Assembly (NCBI GenBank): GCA_951804985.1 | Contig: OX638133.1 | Span: 69,322,367 to 69,386,366, forward strand | Reading direction: 5' to 3' | From: Dryomyza anilis | Lineage: Eukaryota > Arthropoda > Insecta > Diptera > Dryomyzidae | DNA length: 64,000 nucleotides | Shown here: positions 1-12,588 of the stretch, in pieces | Layout: every line of letters starts with the position of its first letter | Position numbering within the stretch: the stretch's first letter is position 1 | Notes under the pieces: model-generated | Databases searched by the model: none | What the model was told of the DNA's origin: nothing | What the model saw: only the letters and a program-made list of their open reading frames with translations | Position numbers and translations under genes: made by a program

Positions 1-590
1 TAAAAATATTAAAAATTGTAAAATGTGTGACCACAATTCTGAAAATAGCGTCAGTTTTGTGAATTCGGTATAGTTTATGAGTAGTCCATAATCATAATTT
101 AGCTATTTTTTCTTTTCGTTGCCGAGATTTTGGTAAAATTTAATTTAATTAATAATTTAATTTTAACAAGTACATTTTTTTACTTTTTTAATAAAGTGTC
201 CTTTAATTCCTAATTTATATTTTTAGGTGTCATTTTAAAGAAAATATATTGCATTACACTAAAACGCATTTTATTCATCGAACTTTTCGCAAAGTGCGAA
301 ATTTGTTTGTCTATATATCTTTATAAAGTAATTGTTATTTTCACAAACATCATTTTACTTCTGAGCAGCACAAAATTGCAAAACGAAATATTAAAATAAC
401 ATGCATATGAAAATTCAAAATGCATATTTTAAATAATACGTGAAATGTAATAGATTTCGTTCTAGGTAGTAGAAATAAAAAGTATCAGATCTGCTACTTT
501 ATAAGTAAAATGTGAACACTGGTGTTTGATAAATAAAAAAAGTTTAAAAAGTACTAAAAATAGTACGAAAAGTAACAATTTATGCAGCAC
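1..590. other. AT-rich upstream sequence, no gene seen
   Basis: No ORF of note, RNA gene or repeat with recognisable ends is visible. If the first exon proposed next is real, this stretch would contain its core promoter and upstream region, but no TATA box or other element decides a start. Confidence 0.4.
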
Positions 591-1448
591 TGTTCAGCAG
601 CGAAGTTCCAAAAGTACGGCAACTCCGTGGCGCTTCAACTTCAATCAAATATGGCTGACTGGACGGTGGTAGTGACGGAAGGTATAGTTGAACACTCGTC
701 GGTTTTTAATTAAAATAAATATGAATTAAACTGAATTAATTAATTTACGCCAATACAGTGAGTAGTTAAACGATCAAAGCATTGAATGTGCTGAAAATTG
801 TGTGAATTGTGCAGCAAGTTCCTAGTGAAAAAAATCGAAAACAAAATTTAGATTTTTTTGTTTGTAAGAAGAAAATTCTCTATTCTACAAATAAACGCAA
901 CAAAAAGAGTTACAAAAAATAATAATTTGTGCAAGAAATAAAAGCATAACCAAATAACAATAATAAAAAAAAACTGCTAAATGCAAAACATAAAATAAAT
1001 ACTTCATGAAAAGTTAAACCCTCAACCCCAATCCTCCCAAAACAAAAAAAAAATATAGCCAAAATTGTGTATCGAAAGAAATAAAAAATTGTTGAAGGAA
1101 AATCGCCCTTTTATCAGTTTTCCTATCTCCCGTTTTTCGCCTTTGTCTGACTGCTGCGGACAGATGCTTCCTCGTCTTCGTGCCGTCCGTCGTTTATTAT
1201 AGTGCAAAAGTATCGAGGGTGTGTGTTTCACTCCGGCAGGGATACGAATTGGGCGACTCAAGCGAAGCGCCGATAATTATCCCGAGACAGGCACTGCACA
1301 GCGGCCAAGGATTGTGTGGAATTTTGCGCAGAAAACAAACGTGTGAAAAAGCAAACGGGAATTTCGGAAAATATTGGAAAATTGAAGGAATATAAATAAA
1401 TCGCATTAATTGAGGAGTTCAAAACTGCAGTTTGTCGATAATTATGTG
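591..1448 (+). other. Candidate non-coding first exon (1A) with splice donor
   Basis: The stretch ends at ATGTG followed by GTGAGT (donor at 1449), an excellent fly 5' splice site. Upstream lies 5'-UTR-like sequence with A-rich blocks, several short upstream ATGs and no sustained ORF, as in long fly leader exons. The transcription start is not determined. An initiator-like TTCAGC near 594 is only one possibility. I infer that this exon splices, directly or through the recursive site at 21121, to the start-codon exon at 48645. It could instead be an exon of an unrelated RNA. The donor is the strongest part of the call. Confidence 0.4.
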
Positions 1449-2723
1449 GTGAGTACAAATTATGTTTAGGCAAAACAGAAAATTCATTTACAATAAATTC
1501 ACATTCAGAGCTACACCCATGTTCAAGTTGTTACCCGCCTCGCCTTTTCTGGTGTTTTTGTTTTTTGCCATCATCTGCCGAAAATCGCGGCTACCTCTTC
1601 CTGGTTTTTGGGGCCACATTTGCTGTGCGCATGTGTGCTCCATCATCATCATAATCCAATTGCTCTCTTTTAAGTACAAACAGCCTCTTTAGCTGCACGG
1701 CACTTGCAGTCATAGCACAATTTTAAATATTTTTAACTTTTATTTATATCTTTTAACTGCACTTAAACCTTCAACAAAACCTTTGGGTTCGTAACAGCTG
1801 TAACTACGATTCCTAATTTGCAAACTGGTTTTTCCACTTGGCAGCCAGATGTTTCTACTACATTGTGCTGCATTGCCTGCTCTCCGCTTGCGTTCTCTTT
1901 GCTCTTCTTGCTCCGATTTCGCGTTCCCGGTTTTCCCTTAATTCTTCTGCAGCAACGCCATTTGGGCCTCTTGGCACTGCGTCTGCAGGAGCTGCTCTGT
2001 TGGCGCACATTCGAGATGAGCGCATACATGCAGCTGCTGCTGCTTTCCAACGGGTGGGGTTTCATATGCTTTAGTTTGTAGTCTTTGTTATTTTGGTCAA
2101 ACTATGTTTTTTTCTTGGGTTTTATATGTATTTCTTATAAAGTCCTCTATAGTGATTTATTTTATAATTATATTAAGCAAAAAGTTAGTTTTAACTTTGT
2201 TAGTAAAAACTACTCTCCACCGCTGAGTCATTTCTTTTGTGTTCAGCAGCCCTTCTTGTTGTAGGCCAAAGACCTGCCGACTGTTGTCGTTCCAAACGTA
2301 CAGACGAAGTTCGAACTCAATTGTGCTACAAAAACAAACAAATCACGAAATGAAACCAGTTAAAACCAAGGCTGCCAGATGAAATTACTAAAACTTTTAT
2401 TATATCCACGTTGTAAAACAAAAAACTATAAACTTTTAATTCATTAATATTATAAAAAAGAGTAAGTTGATAAATTTCTAAAATTGGGAGATGTTTTTAA
2501 AAATGAAGAAGAAAAAAATAAAGAATAATAAAAAATTCAAAATAATTTAAAACAAAAAAAAATTTAATAAAACAATTTTTTTATTACTTAAAATAATATG
2601 TTTCTTACGGCCGTTTTTACCATCTTCGGTTAAGCACTAACTGCCATTTTAACTCAGAGTTACCAATAGAATATATGGAATTGAAACATTTAACTGGATA
2701 TTGTGAAAATAGTCCTTAATAGA
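1449..2723. other. Intron-like sequence, no gene seen
   Basis: Roughly 1500-2090 is less AT-rich and not obviously repetitive, and short ORFs on both strands cross it. None shows a motif or codon pattern that would make it a gene. The rest is AT-rich. Confidence 0.35.
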
Positions 2724-2982
2724 ATATATCGTGGTTGTAGAGCGAAAAGTCACCAAATAAACGCCAAATCAAATCAAAACGCCAAATATTCATTTACAAA
2801 AACCTTTATAAATCTGTCAATTTTTAATCGATGATCTCAATAAGAAAATATAAATCTATCAATTGATGTTTCAACTTTAAAAATGCATAAATTACTTTTT
2901 ATAATATTAATCAACAAACTCGAAATTTAAGTTTTTCATAAAAATGTAGTTGGTGACTTTTCGTTCTACATCGACGATATAT
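2724..2982. mobile_element. MITE, ATATATCG family copy 1
   Basis: Terminal inverted repeats are readable. The left end runs ATATATCGTGGTTGTAGAGC and then GAAAAGTCACCAA; the right end is TTGGTGACTTTTCGTTCTAC followed by ATCGACGATATAT. A second copy lies at 30717-30984 in the opposite orientation and shares the interior, including the AAAACCTTTATAAATCTGTC segment. No coding capacity, so non-autonomous. The superfamily is not assigned. Confidence 0.7.
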
Positions 2983-4039
2983 TTTTTGTAAAAATCTACC
3001 TCTGTTCAGTATAAATTAAAACTACGATTCAACATTGTCGGGTAATTTCCAAAGTTCGATCGAATTGCATGTGAAAAACGGTTTTTAATTCGATTTCTCA
3101 ATATAAAAAATAGTTTTTCAAACGCATACAAATCGTCCAAGTCAAAGCAAATGTATTGAATTCAATTGAAAAACAAATTTTTGTACTGAGACATCAAATT
3201 CAAAATCCTTTGGTCTTTTTATATAAAATTCGATTGGAATTTGATTGAAATCTGGTACATGCTCGTATATTTTTCATTCATAGAAGAAAGTTAATGGTCA
3301 AGAATTAATACACAAAAAAAAAACATAAAACAAAGAATTTGTGATATGTTTAAACTAGTTATAGATATCTTTTGTATTTTTGGTTTACTAAGAATTTGCA
3401 AATCTAAAAATCATATATAATTTATGCATATTTAAACTCTTTGTGGAGCATAGAAATTGTATCAATACGACTTTTACTTTTCTATATCTATTTTTTTTTT
3501 TTTTTGTTAATTTGAATAATTTGAGATACCTCGATAAATTTTAGCAGATATTTGCAAGTCAATAATAGTTCAGTATATCTCTGATTAACATAATTTAAGC
3601 CATAAATTCAGTTTTTACTTTTTCGTTTCGCATAAAATTTAAGTTTGTTATACTCTAAATTGTCCTTTCGCAGTAGATTATGTCATTAATACCTTTTTTA
3701 AAACTACAATGACTAACTGAAACTTAAAACCGATGCATGATTCATTCATCTTTCCATTCAATTTCGATGGAATATTGTTTAAAAAAATTCAGTCACAAGA
3801 TTGTTAAATGAAACCAAAACTACCGCTTTACTCAAAAAATTATAATTCGATTAAAACCTATTTTTGGTATTGTGTAATCGAATTTAAATGGTGGTTATTC
3901 AAGATGTTAATGCAAAATCGATGTGAATATCCTACTGAAAACTACAATATTTATATTTGATAAACTTTTTTATAACTTAATCATATTCAAATGGTATCAT
4001 TTGAGTTGGTAAAATGCATTAAATCCTCTTTTATATAAA
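2983..4039. other. AT-rich sequence, no gene seen
   Basis: Only homopolymer runs and scattered ATTCGATT-like motifs are visible. There is no ORF, repeat boundary or RNA gene that I can support. Confidence 0.35.
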
Positions 4040-4770
4040 ACTAGCTGGACCCGTGCACGACTCGTGCCAAGATTTGGTGAATGCAAGGATATGGAGTGAT
4101 TTTATTAATATAAAGAACATATTTATTATTCATATCTTCCCGTAAAATTCTTCCCAGTAGAACGCTTTCCCGTAGAATTCTTCGGTTAGAATTCTTTCCC
4201 GTAGAATTCTCCCCCGTAGAGTTTTCCCCAGTAGAAGTTTTAGTGTGGTGAGTTTAAGTGTGGTGAGTTTTAGTGTGATGAATTTTAGAGTGGTGAATTT
4301 TAGTGTGGTGAGTTTTAGTGTGGTGAATTTTAGTGTGGTGAGTTTTAGTGTGGTGAGTTTTAGTGTGGTGAATTTTGGAGTGGCGAATTTAAAGAATTTG
4401 GGATGGTTGGTATACCCAGGTGTGAAATATTTTAAGATCACTATAATATCTGTTGAAATACACCATATGGAAAATGTACCTTATATGGGGGGTGCCACGC
4501 CCAGACCGTTTAGAATAGTTCTATATAACGCTGACCAAAATTTCATTAAATTTGCTATGCTAATTGCTGACATAATGTGTGTTTAATTTTTGGGTTATAT
4601 GGGAGGTGCCACGCCCAGTCCACCAATCTCACCGAGATATAGCCTATACTCTGCCCAGACCCAACATACATGTTGTGTCAAAATTTGATTCAATTCGATT
4701 CAGCCGTTTTGACGCCTATTCGGAACATACAGACAAACATACATACTTAAATTCGCAAATATATAGTAGA
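4040..4770 (+). mobile_element. Short interspersed-type repeat with internal minisatellite
   Basis: The head ACTAGCTGGACCCGTGCACG and the tail (CAGCCGTTTTGACGC, then ACAGACAAACATACATAC) are of a kind found at the two ends of a class of short insect retroelement-like repeats. That comparison is from general knowledge, and the family is not assigned. The body holds GAATTCT-rich repeats (4140-4230), a 15-bp minisatellite (4236-4388) and two GGTGCCACGCCCAG segments (near 4490 and 4607). A related fragment lies at 59593-59632. No target duplication was found. Confidence 0.5.
4236..4388. repeat. 15-bp minisatellite, about ten units
   Basis: The unit is close to TTTTAGTGTGGTGAG, repeated head to tail with few substitutions. 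Because 15 is a multiple of three, both strands stay open across it and give pentapeptide-repeat ORFs (TLKLT type on minus, VVSFS type on plus). These are by-products of the repeat, not genes. Confidence 0.85.
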
Positions 4771-5269
4771 TAATTTCATAAATTTATAAAATAAATTTTA
4801 AAATTAATTGTTTGGTTTACGATATATCATTGAAAAAAAAAAATTAATGACAAAATTCAACTAAAAACGAACTAAGTACAAAAGTATTGATGAATTAAAA
4901 GATAATTTTTATTGTTAGTTTACCTAGTCTTATCATTTATATTTATTCATTCAGTTAGTACACAGCATAAGTGTTAAACTAACTAACGAAATTGTTTCCA
5001 TTAATTTTTATTTATCGATTGATTTAAAGAAAAAAAAACGTAATGAGAAATTAAAAAAAGTGTGATAAACATGTTCTAAAATATGATTCAGATCAAACAA
5101 TTTATGAAATTTTTAAGATGTATGTTCGATATTCAAGTTGCCTTAAAGCCATTCTACATTCCTTGATTTGAAAAAAAAAGTTTGTTTGTAAAATGCAGTG
5201 AAGAATGCAAAAATCATAAATTGCATTTTTCTAAAAAACGTTAACGTAACGTATCAGCACATTTAAATT

Positions 5270-5332
5270 TTGTAGAAATGATATGAATGAAGACAGGGAG
5301 GAATAAAAGTGCTCTTTTTGCCGAACAGTGTT
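5270..5332 (+). repeat. Fragment of ACTGTTC MITE family
   Basis: The segment TAGAAATGATATGAATGAAG followed by ACAGGGA and ending GAACAGTGTTA matches the right end of the element at 12589-12805. The left part is missing. Confidence 0.55.
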
Positions 5333-5503
5333 ATTAAGCATTTCATATTTTATTCAACAAAATAAATGAGGCGTTGAGATCAAAAAAGAAAATATTTTCA
5401 GAATTTTACATTTTTAACCCCGCAAATCAAAATATAGATAACTCGCAAAAGTTTGCATATAAAAATGGGCGAAGTCCAGAATCAAGTATCAAAAAAAAAG
5501 CTC

Positions 5504-6598
5504 TACCCATTAAGCAATTTAGTAGCGCTCTGAAATTGGAGTCATAAAGGAGACCAATTTTTTAGTGTTTTATGAGCCCTCAGAAAAATGACTCTTAAAA
5601 GTATCTCAATTAAGACTGTTTTCGGAGCTCTCAAAAATATTGCTCATAAAAGATAAATATTTAGGAGTTATTTAGGAGCCCTCATAAAAAAGACTCCTAA
5701 AAGCATCAAAAATAAAATTGTTTCTGAGCGTTCAGAAAATAGACTCATAAAAGTTCTATATTTTAGAATGTTTTAGGAACGCTACAAAATTTGACTCATA
5801 AAAGAGTCCCATTCATGAGCGTTTTAGGAGCCCCCTCAAATCAAACTCATAAAATCATCAAATTTAAGAGTATTTTAGGAGCACTCAGAAAAGGGAGTCA
5901 TAAAATTATCTCATTTATGCTGGCTTTAAAAGGCTACTGTTTAAATAAAATTGATAAACTTGTATTCGTTTTGAATTAGAAATCAAATGAAAATTAATAA
6001 AATCTTAGTGTAATTTCAACAGACAAACCTACATATTTAATGGGTTTTTGAAATTAATGCATTTTCTAACGAATGTCTGGACTAAGATAAACATGTTCAT
6101 GTACTATGTTGGATTCATTTCAGACACATACTATATTTCTGAAGAAAGAAATACTCCAAAAATGAAGTAATTGTGGTGTCTGAAAATTCTCAAAAATGTG
6201 AATATTTTAAGAATATTTTAAAATGATCAAAAATACGCGGATTTTGCGCTCTTTAAAGCGCAGTTTCTGTAGCTTTTTTGGGATCATTTTAGAGCTTAAA
6301 TATGAGTGTTTTAGGAGTTATGAAAGTGTCAGAAATATGAGAGTTTTTGGGCTCATAAAATGGTGCCTTCTACCCAGGGGTTGGGAGCCTTTTTGGGCTC
6401 TTTTAAGAGCCCTAATATGAGTGTTTTAGGAGTAATAAAAGTGTCAGAAATGTGAACATTTTTGGGCTCATAAAATGGTGCCCCCTACACAGGAGTCGGG
6501 AGCCTTTTTGGACTCTTTTAAGTGCTCATATATGAGGGTAACACTCATAAATATGACACATTTAGGAATCTTAAAAGACTCAAAATGTTTGATGGGTA
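5504..6598. mobile_element. Non-coding element bounded by TACCCAT/ATGGGTA
   Basis: Left end TACCCATTAA and right end TTGATGGGTA are inverted. The interior is almost wholly degenerate tandem repeat: units containing GACTCATAAAA and GTTTTAGGAGC recur between about 5540 and 5910, and a 115-bp unit beginning TATGAGTGTTTTAGGAGT is present twice (6301 and 6416). ORFs inside (for example 6223-6420) are repeat by-products. It could be a MITE expanded by tandem duplication; superfamily unknown. Confidence 0.45.
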
Positions 6599-8036
6599 AT
6601 TTCGATATTTTTAACATAATATTTGTTTTTTAAAACATTTCTCTAACCTTTTTTTAGTGCACAATTTTCTATGTCGCAAGGTGTATTATTATTATTTATC
6701 CAATAAATAAACATGCATTGTTTTTAAATAATATTTTTCCTATTGATGGACATTAAAAACATAGAAGTTGGTATAAAAATTGGCCTAAAGATCAATACTA
6801 ACTAAGTTCCTATTTAAAACCTTTATATCTTCTAGTTAGTTTACTCTAATTTGGAGAATATGTTGTACAAAATGTTAAATTTTATTCTTTTCTGAATCCT
6901 TTTGACTTTTAACATTTTAAATTACCATTTGATTAATACATGTTTTTCGTGCTTTTCTCAAAATACCATAGCATGGACTTAGCAAGTTTTGATTTCCAAC
7001 GCCCCAAATATTAACAAAAAACTTGACTTAATATTATGATGCTACTTTTCTACATATTAATGTAACGAACTATATGTATTTCGATATGTATTTCGATATG
7101 TATTTCGAATGACAAAAGTCAAACTACACAGGATGCAAAAAGACATTGCGGCTGACGTAAACCATGTCGCTCTGCTTCAGTCCCCTTCACGTCTTCTTTT
7201 TGTCATCGTCCTCGTCGCAGCCAGTCAACTGGCTCTTTGTGAGTTTTTGTTTTTGTAGTTTGTTTTGTTCATGGGAAAGACAAAAGGTTGGCTATATGCA
7301 AACATGTTACCAAGTGGTTACACTCGCTGGCTGCACTCTGGCCTGTTTTAGCTACCAGTAGGTAACCGAATACTACTGATTTTTCTTCTCTTCTACTTCT
7401 TCGTATTGTTTAGAATCAACGCTTTTAGCAGCTACTCTTGCAGCGCACTAACGCTTTAAGCACCAACTCTTCTTGACGGTTGGTTCGTTCGTTACTTTTA
7501 ATAAAGTTGAGCCTTGTGTGTGTCTAGCATTACATTTTAAGTTAATGTCAGCGTTTTTTAATAAAATCATATTTTGCAATTTTCGACGACAAAGCGAAGA
7601 GCAACAAAATAAACTTACTAAAATTATAACAAAATTTGTAGTCTTTAGTTTTTTAATATTCAGTTTATTTTTTTATATAAAGATTTTTATGAATTGGTTG
7701 AGCAAGAACATTATAAGGGAATTATGTCCGAAATGAAAAACTTGGGTATAGCAAAACCACATTTAATATTCAATATTTATAATGCAAAGCCTTTGAAAAA
7801 CTTGAATATTTTTCATATTTAAGATTATTATAATTTTTTTTTTATATTCCAAATAATAAAATTTCATTTGCCTCTTATATACCATTTTATATGAAAATAT
7901 GCATTAGAAGTTAAAATCTATGTTTATGTTACTCGCATTTTGAATACAAAATTGGTATCAATTATTAAGATCTTGTCTAGCTTTCAAATGGCATATCAAC
8001 TTTTAAAGTTTATTAAATATTTTTTAAAACATTCAT
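6599..8036. other. Mostly unique sequence, no gene seen
   Basis: There is a short 15-bp triplication of TATGTATTTCGA around 7073-7110. At 7140-7460 the sequence is less AT-rich and looks unique. Short plus-strand ORFs at 7164 and 7473 lack motifs or convincing codon use. The island could be regulatory, but nothing decides it. Confidence 0.3.
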
Positions 8037-8037
8037 C

Positions 8038-8523
8038 TCCCCCAGACAAAATTTTTGGCAGGGTCGAGGGTCGAGCTCAGAAACATTTCCTCGACATATT
8101 GATAAACAGACAAAGGCTGAGTTTGTATCAAAAACTGTCTCTTTTCTGCTCGTTCCCCAAATATGGCGTGAATCTGCCATAAAAATTCCACAAAAATTTA
8201 CAATCTGCTATACACTTCCCAAAATATGCCCGAAATATTCTAGAAAAATGCCAAAAATTTTGTCTCGGGATTCATCTCCCCCAGACAAAATTTTTGGCAT
8301 GGTCGAGGCAGTTCAGAAACATTTTCTCGACATATTTCAAACAGACAAAGGCGGAGTTTGTATCAAAAGCAGTCTGTTTTCTGCCCATTCCCAAAATATG
8401 GCGTGAATCTGCCATTAAAATGCCTTTTAATTTTACAACCAGCTTCCCAAGATATTCCATTTAGCTGTGCGTTTCTCGAAAATATGACCGAAATATTCCA
8501 GAAAAATGTCATTTTGTCTCGGG
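8038..8523. repeat. Tandemly duplicated foldback MITE
   Basis: Two units (about 8038-8269 and 8277-8523) each begin CCCCCAGACAAAATTTTTGG and end in the inverse, AAATTTTGTCTCGGG, the second copy with a small deletion. Both are preceded by ATTCATCT, so the flank was duplicated with the element. Shared interior motifs include CATATTTGG-like and ATGGCGTGAATCTGCCAT segments. The overlapping ORFs are not genes. Confidence 0.7.
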
Positions 8524-9484
8524 CTATAACACATTGAAAATTTATTTTTGAAATAAATGTATTTATTTAATTTTACTTTTAAACGACGACATTAATTTTA
8601 ATTTACTACGTGATCCATTGCAATGACGAAATGCATTTGAAAATATAAATAATTAATTAGTGCACCCGAAAATGCGCTATAAGTACCCGATAAGATAAGC
8701 GACACAATTTGTCGCTAACTTCAACAGTTCATTTGAAAAACAATGATGATTTTTTGGCTTTATTTCACTTGAGTAATTTTAATATTTTATTGATAAACAA
8801 ATGAATCGATCGTAATGATTAAGCTTATTATTTAGTCACCTTTTTCTATGTGCAATTTCAATGAAAAGTAAACAGTGATTCAGTTACTGGTTTCTATGAA
8901 AGTAATAGATGATTTTAAACAGGTTTATAGGGTAACTTTGTTTTATACTTAAATTGTTTTTTTTTAACGGTAACATTTGGGGTTGTGTTTAGCAAGAAAA
9001 TTCAATAATATTTGAAGAAAAAGATTTCTGAAATTATTTAATTCATATCACTATTTAAAAATCAAGTTTTTCGTAGAGGTAGAAGTAAAATTAACGTAAA
9101 ACATTTTAATAATTTAAATAAGTGATTTGTGCAAAACTTTATTGTCATATATTAATAATTACTGATTGATGATGATAATTTTAAGTGTCAAATAAAACTT
9201 TTTTTCTGTCTTTTATTCGGTTGATTAACATTTCATATTTTTAAATGCGTTATAAACTTTTAATATTCATTTAAAAAAAGAAAAACTTATTTAATGTATT
9301 TCTAAATAAATCTAAAAACTAATTACCTACAACATTGATTAATAAAAAATAATAATACTTTTATAAAAATCATTTTAAAACCAAAATAAAACTGAGAACT
9401 TTATATCGGTTTTGGTTTATTTCAGATTGTTGTATAACGGTTAAGAATTTAAATAGGAAATTGACATAGGTTTTAGTTCCTGGT
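8524..9484. other. AT-rich sequence, no gene seen
   Basis: Low-complexity AT-rich DNA. I see no ORF, repeat end or RNA gene. Confidence 0.35.
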
Positions 9485-9780
9485 TAAATCCCTGTACAAA
9501 ATAAAAGAACGATACCCCTAAAAAAAACACAAAATTTTCGCAGTATAGTCATTTTAAGTACACAAACTTTTGAATAGTAAGGAATCTGAGTAAGGAATCT
9601 GACTTCAATATCACGGTTTGGAATTTCAATATGAAACGGATATTGGATTTTGTTGCGGGGTAAATCCCTGTACATAATAAAAGAACGATACCCCTCAAAA
9701 AACATAAAAATTTCGCAGTGTAGTCATTTTTAGAAAGGAAACTTTTGAATAGCAATGAATCTATGCGATGAAATGAGTTT
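9485..9780. repeat. 176-bp tandem duplication
   Basis: TAAATCCCTGTACAAAATAA at 9485 recurs as TAAATCCCTGTACATAATAA at 9661. The following AGAACGATACCCCT, TTTCGCAGT and AAACTTTTGAATAG segments are kept in order. The second unit is incomplete. Two overlapping minus-strand ORFs arise from the duplicate copies and are not supported as genes. Confidence 0.7.
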
Positions 9781-11237
9781 AATATCAAAAACTGGAAACC
9801 TAGTAAAAGGATCTATGCCTAAGATTTCTTATTACCATAAATATATTCATAAATTAATAACTTATTTAGTGACACTTAACTATTGTCTCTTTGAAGAGCT
9901 CATAAATAAACATAATCGTTCCAAAATCCCATACGTTTCCGTAAACTTATTATGCATTGTCTTTATTATCTCGCAGCACCATAAAACTCCCACGTCAATT
10001 TCTCTAAAATAAAAATAAAATACAAAAAACGTACTTTGCAGTCTCACCCACTATGACCTGCCAAGTGCATTGAACTTGTGCAGCTCCTTGTTTCGAGTTC
10101 AAAGCAAAATAACCAAAAAAAAAAGTAAAAATGCTGACCAACAAAAAGTCATAATTTCTGGACACAACAGCTAAAAGCACTGATTAAAAATTACTAAACG
10201 AAACCTCAAATAACTATGTAGCCGCCTCAAGCAGTTTTAGCATAAAAACATAATAAATATTTCCGATAATAAAAATGACAAAAAAAAAAACAACTGCAGT
10301 TCTGAAATCACGTCTGGAATGGCGCTGGATGAGTGACTCATTTCAAAAATATTCGCTACAATGCGGGAAGTTTTATATCACATTTATTTAATTTTTTCAG
10401 AGCATGTGGCACTCAACGTCTTCGGTAACTTTGTCTTCGATGCAAGAGCAACAGCAGCATCATCATCAGCAACAACAATATTGCATGGAACACATGTGAA
10501 GGCGGCACAGAAGTTGACAATGTCGTTCGTCCGTCCCTTCGTACGACTGTCTGACAACCAGCGACAATTGTGATGACGGCGCCTGCAACGATGGTCAACA
10601 GTGCGTCATTATGTAGGTTGCAAGCTGTTCGTTTTCTTTTTTTTTTGCTCTTGGTTTTTGTTGGTTATACCAGTATGGTATCCTAACCATACTTTAATCC
10701 TTAGGGATAATTTGTTTTTCGCACTCGTGCTGTTATCACGCTTCAGCAGGACCTGCTTTGTGTTTACATAAAACCAAGTTTTGTAGAGACTCAACCGCAT
10801 GATGTATATACATATGGCATAATGGTATTATTTTTTGAGTTGATTAAAAAAAGCCATGTTTATATGCTAATATACTGATTTGAAAATTGAAACAACAATA
10901 TGTTTCTCTGCGAAAAACATAATTATAGTTATATTGTTCCAAAACTGGTTTGTTGTTTGCTTTTTAATATATTAATGTCTCGCTTAAAATAATCTTTGTT
11001 TAGATGTAATAATAATTATGTTGCTATATACCTTTTTAAGGTGAAATATCAAAATGTTTTCGTATATTGATATGCAAACATAATGTTATTCAGAGCTCAA
11101 TGCAATATTTTTAATTCTCATTACCACACTGTTTGTAAAAGATTTATCTGACAATTATAATTATGTTAATTGCAACATTATGTTTGGGATATCCATTTTT
11201 TTTAAAGCGATTATTGCTTAAATTTAAACTGCATGCA
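9781..11237. other. Unique intron-like sequence with a CAG/CAT-rich island
   Basis: Between about 10290 and 10620 the sequence is less AT-rich and carries AGCAACAGCAGCATCATCAT. A 70-codon plus ORF (10361-10573) crosses it but ends without any recognisable domain. It may be a regulatory island or an unrecognised exon. The remainder is AT-rich with nothing supported. Confidence 0.3.
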
Positions 11238-11626
11238 GAGAAAAAAAATGGTTGAGGTGATCATATTTAAAGGGCATCAGAGTATGATTGGTTGTTGGCA
11301 ATCATATATGTCCTCAATGACAGTATTCCACATGATCCTAACATGATTGAGATAACAAAGTACTATATTAAGATCAGTCAATATCATAGTATGATTGGTA
11401 TTTACCATATTTTGTTCGTGGCAGTGTTTATCGTAATCATAACATGGTTCTTATTAATCATATTTTGGTTTTTGAGAAATACAGTCATATTATAATAAAT
11501 TGTCTACTATAATATGATTATAACGACCTTATTATTGTTGAAATAAAATTGAAAATACTACACTTTGATTGTGACAACCATCTATGATTGTAAAGAGCAT
11601 AGCGTGGTTGTCGCAATCATATTATT
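11238..11626. repeat. ATGATTG-rich block, possible MITE
   Basis: The ends GAGAAAAAAAATGGTTG and ATTATTTCTCCGCG are loosely inverted. The interior carries many ATGATTG/CAATCAT motifs in both orientations. An ORF at 11292 lies inside and is not supported. Confidence 0.35.
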
Positions 11627-12588
11627 TCTCCGCGTGTGTAGAAATAACTATAGTTTACATTTTGTTTTCATTTTCTTGAGTCGTGTTTCTATTAGGAGTG
11701 CCCTATAGTTGATTATCTTTATATCAGACTTCAAAACCAGACTTCATAGTTGCTTTCTGTGTTGGCCATCGTCGACTTGTATGCCTCTACTGTACTAGTC
11801 TTTGCTTCGACCGAACGACCCACTTTAGAGTTGCTCCACTAACTAAGCGTCAATTTATTATCTTGTCCCGCTGTAGAGCGACGTAGCACACGACGCCCAA
11901 GACCACGATGATGATGATGACGATGACAACGACGAGGAGGAAAAGGAGATCGTGTTATCGTTGCTGCAACAAACAATCTGCATTTTTTTTGTCATGTCAT
12001 CGCTGATCAATTACATTTTCATTGATTGAATTGCGCGATAATATCTTTTTATCTGACATATTTTGTAACTCGACGACCAACTCGAACCCGACTCGTCGTT
12101 TGTCGTCGCACCAAAGTGTCGACACATTTGTAGCTCGCGGTTATGCAGACGAGAGCAAAAATAGAGATTGAGTTTGAAAGTGGCGCGGTTTGCGATTGTC
12201 TGTCTAATCGATTTCCTACTTGAGCTCCACTCAATTTTATTAACATTTATTATATATTCTTTGTATTCATTTATTTATTGGAAGTTAGTTCCGCGGAAGA
12301 CTGACAGGCAGCTGCGGATGCGTAGAACGTGCGGCGCTTTATAATTAACGCGTGGCGACAATAAATACGACGAAATTTTCATTCATTAATAACTGTGTTA
12401 ACTTGATGGGAAATAATTTGAGTTAATGCAATTTTTCCTGAGCCACAAATATTTCATTGTACACTCAGAAAAAATTAACATACAATTAATAGATTTTTGA
12501 AATTACTTCAATTTCTATAATATTCGGTAAATACCATACAAAACTACAAAAAATCAATAAATTAATTTTGAGTTTATACAAAAAAAGG
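11627..12588. other. Unique, less AT-rich island; no gene decided
   Basis: About 11750-12360 contains CG-bearing sequence, a GATGATGATGATGACGATG run and CGCGG/CGTGCGG segments quite unlike the surrounding AT-rich DNA. A 65-codon minus ORF (12049-12246) has no motif. The composition fits a regulatory region or promoter, but I find no splice donor or initiator to fix one. Confidence 0.3.

Noticed and set aside
4130..4586. 103- and 113-codon ORFs on opposite strands with pentapeptide repeats
   Set aside because: Both are read through a 15-bp minisatellite, whose period keeps all frames free of stops once one unit is open.
7164..7361. 65-codon ORF in a less AT-rich island
   Set aside because: It contains GTGAGT (7237), but the preceding sequence lacks exon-like support and the peptide has no motif.
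10361..10573. 70-codon ORF with an Ala/Ser run
   Set aside because: The run comes from AGCAGCATC triplets. There is no domain and no good splice context, so it is left as part of a unique island.
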